Assembly (NCBI GenBank): GCA_903881085.1
Contig: CAIRSA010000345.1
Location: forward strand, 1 to 40,994
DNA length: 40,994 nucleotides
Direction of reading: 5' to 3'
Source: an uncultured Acidobacteriia bacterium
GTDB taxonomy: Bacteria > Acidobacteriota > Terriglobia > Bryobacterales > Bryobacteraceae
Both the position numbers and the translations under genes were made by a program. Below are positions 40,011 to 40,994 of the stretch, in pieces (position 1 is the first letter of the stretch; each line of letters begins with the position of its first letter). Under the pieces are notes generated by a model, which was not told the origin of the DNA, searched no databases, and worked only from the letters and a program-made list of their open reading frames with translations.

Positions 40011-40994
40011 TCAGACGGCTAGTTTCTTGCGCCAGATTACCAGGCCGGTTATGGTCATGGCTACCAGCAGGAGGCTTGATAGGGACATGAGGACGTGGCC
40101 GGGGGTGCCCCAGACGTCGCCGGTGTGGATGGAGCGGTTGTAGCGGACTACGCGGTAGCCGAGGGAGTCGGTCATGAAGTTGCGGAGGTCGAGGACTTTG
40201 CCGGTGTATTGGTCCATGGCTACGCTGCTGTGGACGCTTTCGGAGGTCTCTTCGGGGACGCGCAGCTGGACGATGTAGACTCCTCGCTTTTCTACGGGCA
40301 GTGAGATTCCAGCCAGTGTCGCGCCGGGGAGGGCGCGCTGGGCTATGGCGATGGCTTGCTCCACATTTATGGGTTGAGTGCCGGCTTCGGCGGGCTGCGA
40401 GGCTAGCTTGGGACGTTGGCCGGGGCGCGAGGAGTGCGTGGCCGCGAAGATGGCCGTTTCGCCGAAGTCGAAGCCGATCAGGATGCCGGTGAAGCCGGCG
40501 GTGAAGAGGAAGAGGGACGCATAGGCTCCGATGACATGATGGGCGTCGAAGCAGATGCGGAACCAGGAGCCGCGCCGTTCGATAGTGAGGCGTTTGCTGC
40601 GCCACCAGAGGAACAGGCCGGTGGGGACCATCAGGCAGAGAATTAGCCCGGCCCAACTGACCAGCGCCTTTCCCAGGGCGGCCATGGAGGGCAGGCTGCG
40701 TGGGTCGGGAGTGAGGCGGAGGTGGATTTGGTGGATGTTGCCGAGGATGCGCTGGCTGGCGGTGGGGCCTTTGGTGCGTCCTAGGATGGACGCGTCGTAG
40801 GGGTTTACGTAGACCAGGGCGCCGTCGGACATTTGCATCAGGCGTACCAGGTTGGGTTCGCGGAAGATTTGGACGGCGCGGACTCGGGCTGGGGTGAACT
40901 TTGTTTCGGCGGCTTGGATCAGGGCGGATTCGGGTTGGGTGGTGGAGGCAGGTTGGACGAACCAGAGTTCGGCGTGGAGGCGGCGTTCGAGGTC
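40011..40994 (-). CDS. PepSY-associated TM protein, N-terminus cut off
   Basis: The last 327 residues of a PepSY-TM family protein; the frame stays open to the window edge, so the true start is outside. Visible parts are a PepSY-like periplasmic segment at the beginning (LVYVNPYDASILG), transmembrane helices around LVSWAGLILCLMVPTGLFLWW and GAYASLFLFTAGFTGILIGF, a second PepSY-type segment (EQAIAIAQRALPGATLAGISL ... MDQYTGKVLDLRNF), and a final helix with HTGDVWGTPGHVLM and LVAMTITGLVIWRKK. Conserved His residues in HQIHLRL, HHVIGAY and HTGDVWG fit the family. Such proteins are often linked to iron-siderophore uptake or reduction; the neighbour genes do not show this here. Confidence 0.9.
   Translation of the reverse strand, partial: DLERRLHAELWFVQPASTTQPESALIQAAETKFTPARVRAVQIFREPNLVRLMQMSDGALVYVNPYDASILGRTKGPTASQRILGNIHQIHLRLTPDPRSLPSMAALGKALVSWAGLILCLMVPTGLFLWWRSKRLTIERRGSWFRICFDAHHVIGAYASLFLFTAGFTGILIGFDFGETAIFAATHSSRPGQRPKLASQPAEAGTQPINVEQAIAIAQRALPGATLAGISLPVEKRGVYIVQLRVPEETSESVHSSVAMDQYTGKVLDLRNFMTDSLGYRVVRYNRSIHTGDVWGTPGHVLMSLSSLLLVAMTITGLVIWRKKLAV

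Overview
The window looks like chromosome from an acidobacterium of the Solibacter/Bryobacter type. This rests on family content: a PSD1/DUF1549/DUF1553 cytochrome paired with a DUF1501 protein, ThuA-like and sulfatase proteins with secretion signals, a membrane winged-helix/TPR protein, a PEP-CTERM protein, and G+C-rich coding DNA. It is an inference from families; no rRNA or other phylogenetic marker is present. I saw no tRNA, rRNA or CRISPR array.

Layout. 1-911: no recognisable gene. 912-2553 (+): a stop/start-coupled operon of an ECF-type sigma factor, a small protein and an MscS-like membrane protein. 2788-7185 (+): a secreted ThuA-like protein, then a tightly packed group of Fur-family regulator, FHA-GAF-SpoIIE phosphatase, peptidase-MA-like protease and a zinc-ribbon protein. 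7182-14168 (-): a compact histidine operon in the order hisL (leader peptide)-hisI-hisG-hisD-hisC-HAD phosphatase-hisB-hisH-hisF-hisA. It is preceded by what looks like a complete transcription attenuator: a leader peptide with four consecutive His codons, an antiterminator and a terminator. hisE is not in the window.

14615-16812 (-): an AIPR-family (abortive infection/phage resistance) protein followed by a UPF0175 protein. 17128-17760 (-): a PEP-CTERM protein. 17930-20509: an ISNCY-type insertion sequence whose two ends each carry two copies of a 17-bp repeat, with about 1.1 kb of non-transposase cargo. 20565-23408 (+): a secreted amidohydrolase and a sulfatase. 23405-25294 (-): a winged-helix/TM/TPR protein. 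25380-26286 (+): two small exported proteins. 26313-27962 (-): a glycerophosphodiester phosphodiesterase and a ferredoxin-nitroreductase. 27983-32404 (+): the PSD1 cytochrome and DUF1501 pair.

32405-38600 resembles a small defence island. A LexA-family repressor with an SOS-like operator in its own promoter is translationally coupled to a large N6-adenine DNA methyltransferase and then to a PD-(D/E)XK nuclease. This is a restriction-modification-like operon apparently under LexA control. Behind it lie decayed toxin-antitoxin genes: a truncated HTH-antitoxin-like ORF and a hicBA pair in which both genes carry an in-frame TAG. 38706-40994 holds a small membrane protein (+), an SDR oxidoreductase (-) and the C-terminal part of a PepSY-TM protein (-) that runs off the window.

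Several starts (hisL, lexA, the amidohydrolase, thuA-like and PSD1) have a -10-like hexamer only 6-15 nt upstream, which suggests leaderless or nearly leaderless mRNAs are common here.
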